From contig NZ_DASYTH010000322.1 in the NCBI RefSeq assembly GCF_036002505.1, positions 12,182-76,181 on the forward strand: a DNA stretch of 64,000 nt, read 5' to 3'. The translations under genes were made by a program, and so were the position numbers. This stretch comes from DASYTH01 sp036002505 (GTDB taxonomy: Bacteria > Actinomycetota > Actinomycetes > Mycobacteriales > Pseudonocardiaceae). Shown here in pieces: positions 61,045-64,000 of the stretch. The notes beneath the pieces are model-generated. The model was not told the DNA's origin, made no database searches, and saw only the letters and a list, made by a program, of their open reading frames with translations. Position 1 is the stretch's first letter. Each line of letters opens with the position of its first letter.

Positions 61045-61958
61045 GCGCGTACCCTTTCGGCCTCGCCGAACAGGCCCTGCGGCCGGAACACCAGCACCAG
61101 GATCAGCACCAGGAAGATCCACACGTAGTCGTAGGACGACCCGCCGGGCAGGTACTGGCCGCCCAAGGTCTTGATCAGCCCGATGATGAACGCGCCGATC
61201 ACCGCGCCGCGCAGGTTGCCGATGCCGCCGAGGACCGCGGCGGTGAACGCGAAGATGCCGTTCTGGAAGCCGATCGAGTTGTCCACGTTGGTGATGTACG
61301 ACCCGTAGAGCACGCCGCCGACGCCGGCGAGCGCGGCGCCGAGGATGAACGTCAGCACGATCACCCGGTCCGGGTTGACGCCCATGAGCCGGGCGGTGTC
61401 CGGGTCCTGCGAGATGGCCCGCATCGCCCGGCCCATCCGGGACCGGCTCACGTACTGGGTCAGCAGCACGGACAGCACGATGGAGACCGCGATCAGCAGA
61501 ACGCCGGAGGCGGACACCGAGATGTCCCCGATCCGGACCTGCGCGTCGATGAACACCAAGGGGAACGGCTGGGCCGAGTCGGCGTTGGGGAACCACACCC
61601 GGATCGCTTCCTGCAGGAAGAACGACACGCCGATGGCGGTGATCAGCGGGGCCAGCCGGGGCGCGTTGCGCAGCGGGCGGTACGCGAACCGCTCCATGAT
61701 CACCGCGATGACCACGGCCACGATCACGCCGCCCAGCAGCATCAACGGCAGGGCCAGGTACCACTGGGACTTGATCCCCGACGGCAGGATCCACCGGAAC
61801 GTGGCCAGCCCGCCGAACGTCCCGACCATGAACACTTCACCATGCGCGAAGTTGATCAGCTGAATGATGCCGTACACCATCGTGTAGCCCAGCGCGATCA
61901 GACCGATGGTCGCGCCCAACACGAGGCCGTTGGCGATCTGCTGCAACAGCGTCGTCAC
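61041..61958 (-). CDS. livH: Branched-chain amino-acid permease LivH
   Basis: 305 residues, about eight helices. Typical segments are GLVLGATIGLIALGYTMVYGIIQLINFAHGEVFMVG and the cytoplasmic loop SRMGRAMRAISQDPDTARLMGVN that docks the ATPase. GTG start with GGAGGTAA upstream. Separated from livK by a hairpin that probably reduces expression of the permease genes relative to the binding protein. Confidence 0.95.
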   Translation of the reverse strand: MTTLLQQIANGLVLGATIGLIALGYTMVYGIIQLINFAHGEVFMVGTFGGLATFRWILPSGIKSQWYLALPLMLLGGVIVAVVIAVIMERFAYRPLRNAPRLAPLITAIGVSFFLQEAIRVWFPNADSAQPFPLVFIDAQVRIGDISVSASGVLLIAVSIVLSVLLTQYVSRSRMGRAMRAISQDPDTARLMGVNPDRVIVLTFILGAALAGVGGVLYGSYITNVDNSIGFQNGIFAFTAAVLGGIGNLRGAVIGAFIIGLIKTLGGQYLPGGSSYDYVWIFLVLILVLVFRPQGLFGEAERVRA

Positions 61959-61980
61959 GTATTACTTACCTCCGGTACGC

Positions 61981-62014
61981 AACGGGGGCGGGCGGCAGAG
62001 CGCCCACCCCCGTT
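61981..62014 (-). terminator. Attenuator-like hairpin between livK and livH
   Basis: Arms AACGGGGGCGGGCG and CGCCCACCCCCGTT pair at 13 of 14 positions around a 6-nt loop. Placed after the binding-protein gene and before the permease gene, it would allow more binding protein than permease to be made. Confidence 0.65.
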
Positions 62015-62033
62015 GGGTCAGTGAACCGTTCGG

Positions 62034-63272
62034 TCAGCCGGTCGTCTCGACCGCGGACCACTTGCCGCTCGACACCTGGTAGACGGTCAGCACCTTGTTC
62101 GTGCTGTCGCCGTACTGGTCGAACGCGATCTCACCGGTGGCCCCGCCGGACTTGTACTTGCCCACGTTGGTCAGCAGGTCGGCGCGCTTGCTGTCGCTCC
62201 AGTCGCCGCCGTTGAGCGTGGTGGCCAGCGAACCGATGATCGCGTTGGCCGCGTCGTAGGAGAACGCACCGTAGGCGCTGAAGCCCTCCTTGTAGTTCTT
62301 CGCCTTGTACGCCTCGACGAACGCCTTAGCGCTGTCCAGCGACTCGGTGGGAGCGCCGACCGAGGTGGCCAGGTCGCCGTCCTTGCCGCCGAGCTCGATG
62401 AACTTGTCGTCGAAGATGCCGTCGCCGCCCATCACCGGGATGTTGATGCCGGCGTTCTTGAGCTGCTTGGACAGCGGGCCGGCCTGCGGGTACTGGCCAC
62501 CGAAGAACAGCGCGTCCGGGTTGGTCGGCTTGATCTTGGCGATGACGCCGGAGAAGTCGGTGTCCTTCTCGCCCACCTTCTCCCGGGTGACGACCTTGGC
62601 ACCGTTCTTCTGGGCCTGCTTGGTGACCTCGTCGGCGAGGCCCTCACCGTAGGTCAGGCCGTCGGTGACGATCGCGATGGCCTTCTTGCCGGCCTTCTTC
62701 GTCAGGTAGTCCGCGGCCGTCGGGCCCTGCAGCGAGTCCACCGTGCAGGTGCGGAAGTAGGTGTCGAACTGCCGCTTCGGGGCGGTCGCGAAGTCCTTGC
62801 CCTTGGTCAGCGTGTCGTTGGTGTTGGCGGGCGAGATCTGCAGGATCTTCTTCTGCGCCAGGATGGGCTGCACGCTCTGCGCGACCGAGGAGTTCAGCGT
62901 GCCGACCACGCCCACCACGTTGGGGTCGGTGGACAGCTTGGTCGCCGCCTGGGCGCCCAGCGTCGGGTTCTTCTGGTCGTCCTGCGCGTCCACGGCCAGC
63001 TTGTAGCCCTTGACGGCGCACTTCTCGTTGGCCTGGTCGACCGCGAGGCGGGTCGAGTTCTCGATGCCCTTCCCCAGCGCGGACAGCTCACCGGTCAGCG
63101 GGGAGATGACCCCGACCACGAGGGTGCCTTTGCTCTGATCACACGAGGCCTGACCGCCGCCACCACCGCCCGACTCGGTCTTGTTTGTGCCACAAGCTGC
63201 GAGCACCAATGCGCCAGCAGCGACCAGCACCGCGGCCTTCGCCGTCTGGTTTCGCACGTCACGTCCCTTCAT
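62034..63272 (-). CDS. livK: Branched-chain amino-acid ABC transporter, substrate-binding lipoprotein
   Basis: 412 residues. Signal peptide with lipobox GALVLAAC (Cys at about residue 27), Gly-rich linker, then a type I periplasmic-binding fold: LVVGVISPLTGELSALGKGIENSTRLAVDQAN and later VVGVVGTLNSSVAQSVQPILAQKKILQISPANT. It captures branched-chain amino acids, or a related ligand, at the cell surface and hands it to LivHM. ATG at 63272 with GGAG 5 nt upstream. First gene of the operon. Confidence 0.95.
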   Translation of the reverse strand: MKGRDVRNQTAKAAVLVAAGALVLAACGTNKTESGGGGGGQASCDQSKGTLVVGVISPLTGELSALGKGIENSTRLAVDQANEKCAVKGYKLAVDAQDDQKNPTLGAQAATKLSTDPNVVGVVGTLNSSVAQSVQPILAQKKILQISPANTNDTLTKGKDFATAPKRQFDTYFRTCTVDSLQGPTAADYLTKKAGKKAIAIVTDGLTYGEGLADEVTKQAQKNGAKVVTREKVGEKDTDFSGVIAKIKPTNPDALFFGGQYPQAGPLSKQLKNAGINIPVMGGDGIFDDKFIELGGKDGDLATSVGAPTESLDSAKAFVEAYKAKNYKEGFSAYGAFSYDAANAIIGSLATTLNGGDWSDSKRADLLTNVGKYKSGGATGEIAFDQYGDSTNKVLTVYQVSSGKWSAVETTG

Positions 63273-63519
63273 CGCGTCTCCGCGCCTTCGTCCGAACAAT
63301 GCGGGTAAGCATGCCGGACCCCGCCCTCGTCCCTGTCAGAGGGCTGGGCCGGAACGTAGTAACCAATGCAGGGCGAGTCACGCCCCAGCCCCCCTCGTGA
63401 CCAGACTGCAACGAAATTGACCCACGGCCGTCCGCAGTCCGGACAACTGGGCCGATTCCGTTACGTAGTGGGGCGATCTCACTTAGGCAACAGCCGGCCC
63501 ACCAGGTAGAGCCGGCTCC

Positions 63520-63525
63520 TAGGCT
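63520..63525 (+). promoter_or_regulatory. Candidate -10 (TAGGCT) for a leaderless transcript
   Basis: TAGGCT ends 7 nt before the GTG start at 63533, and no Shine-Dalgarno is present. The rest of the 260-nt gap to livK holds only the livK upstream region, with two ACTACGT copies on the minus strand. Confidence 0.45.
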
Positions 63526-63532
63526 TTCGAAC

Positions 63533-64000
63533 GTGCCGATTCGAACCCGCCTGCTGGTGTGGGTGGGTGGCCTGGCGCTGGTGGCCGGGGCGGTGATCCT
63601 GCTGCGCACGACCGACGGTCAGCCGGCGCCGCCGCCCGCGCCGCAACCCGACGCGGTCGCGCCCCCGGTGCGGATCAACCAGTACGCCGCGGCCAACCTG
63701 GTGGTACCGCAGCCCGGCGAGCGCCCCGGCGTGCCGGCCGGGCTGGTCGCCGCGCCCGCGCCCGGCCGGCTGCTGGTGTCCTGGGACGACGGCCGGCCCG
63801 GCGGAGTCTCGGTGGCGGGGGCGGTTGGTTACGACGTGCGCTGGGCGCAGCTGCCGGACGGGCCTGCGCAGGCCCGGCTGGTGATCGCGCCGGACACCGA
63901 GCTGGACGGGCTCGTCGACGGCCGGCGCTGCCGGGTCGAGGTGCGCGCCGTGGACGCGTTCGGCCGGCGGTCCGCACCCGCCGCGACCACCGGCGTCCCG
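63533..64000 (+). CDS. Membrane-anchored fibronectin type III protein, partial at the window end
   Basis: 156 codons are visible and the frame is open to the last base. Residues 4-24 form a hydrophobic signal anchor, followed by a Pro/Ala-rich linker. From about residue 75 there is a fibronectin type III domain (GRLLVSWDD...GYDVRWAQLP...VEVRAVDAFGRRSAPA). Such domains usually accompany secreted enzymes or adhesins; the catalytic or binding part, if any, lies outside. The GTG follows a -10 element by 7 nt. Confidence 0.8.
   Translation, partial: MPIRTRLLVWVGGLALVAGAVILLRTTDGQPAPPPAPQPDAVAPPVRINQYAAANLVVPQPGERPGVPAGLVAAPAPGRLLVSWDDGRPGGVSVAGAVGYDVRWAQLPDGPAQARLVIAPDTELDGLVDGRRCRVEVRAVDAFGRRSAPAATTGVP

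Noticed and set aside
63273..63532. GlnR-type nitrogen box upstream of livK
   Set aside because: No stretch fits the spaced GTNAC/GAAAC pattern; only two ACTACGT copies are visible.
1..64000. tRNA, rRNA, riboswitch or transposase genes
   Set aside because: No cloverleaf, ribosomal RNA segment, known riboswitch core or transposase motif was recognised on reading both strands; tRNAscan-SE and Rfam searches would be decisive.

Overview
This is high-GC (by eye about 70 percent) DNA from a filamentous actinomycete. A modular type I polyketide synthase, a CoaE-GrpB fusion, many GTG starts, probable leaderless promoters, a tandem-TetR regulator and an ECF41 sigma factor all fit the Pseudonocardiaceae. 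An Amycolatopsis-like genus is my best guess, but it is an inference. I saw no tRNA, rRNA, CRISPR array, insertion sequence or phage gene.

Layout. 1-10944 is the 3' end of a giant PKS gene: DH-ER-KR-ACP, then KS-AT-DH-KR-ACP, then KS-AT-ACP, with no thioesterase. 11039-16806 holds a membrane-anchored TIR-domain protein and a cassette of FAD monooxygenase, DHA2-type exporter and second FAD monooxygenase, likely tailoring, resistance and export genes at the edge of the cluster. 17034-20129 carries a PAS-GGDEF-degenerate EAL protein and a DUF574-type methyltransferase. 20242-26942 is a purine-degradation operon on the minus strand: OHCU decarboxylase, HIU hydrolase, urate oxidase, xanthine dehydrogenase FAD and 2Fe-2S subunits, 8-oxoguanine deaminase and the molybdenum subunit. 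27480-29194 has a frameshifted SnoaL-like pseudogene, a DoxX-like membrane protein and a divergent ECF41 sigma factor. 29218-35942 is a catabolic locus: RidA, IclR and KdgK on the minus strand facing a D-serine-dehydratase-like enzyme, N-acyl-D-amino-acid deacylase, KDPG-type aldolase and lactonase on the plus strand. 36154-40489 holds an anchor/lamin-tail protein, an F420-type oxidoreductase, an orphan molybdopterin oxidoreductase and a TetR regulator. 40502-45319 has FadB, a thiolase and a double TetR regulator. 45369-57632 is core genome (coaE-grpB, rpsA, polA) mixed with small accessory genes. 57690-63272 is a branched-chain amino-acid ABC operon in the order livK-livH-livM-livG-livF. A partial fibronectin-III membrane protein starts at 63533.

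How the genes work together. The purine operon covers xanthine or oxidised guanine through urate towards allantoin. The D-amino-acid/sugar-acid locus is probably switched by its own IclR, acting on palindromes at the divergent promoter. The two monooxygenases and the exporter are translationally coupled or closely spaced and probably act on the polyketide or on a toxic aromatic compound.

The most unusual content lies between and beneath the genes. A 9-bp palindrome, CCACWGTGG, recurs 13 times, nearly always inside genes, and forces rare Thr codons. There are several families of intergenic hairpins, a repeat whose paired arms differ between copies, and three tandem arrays that share a 21-bp period.
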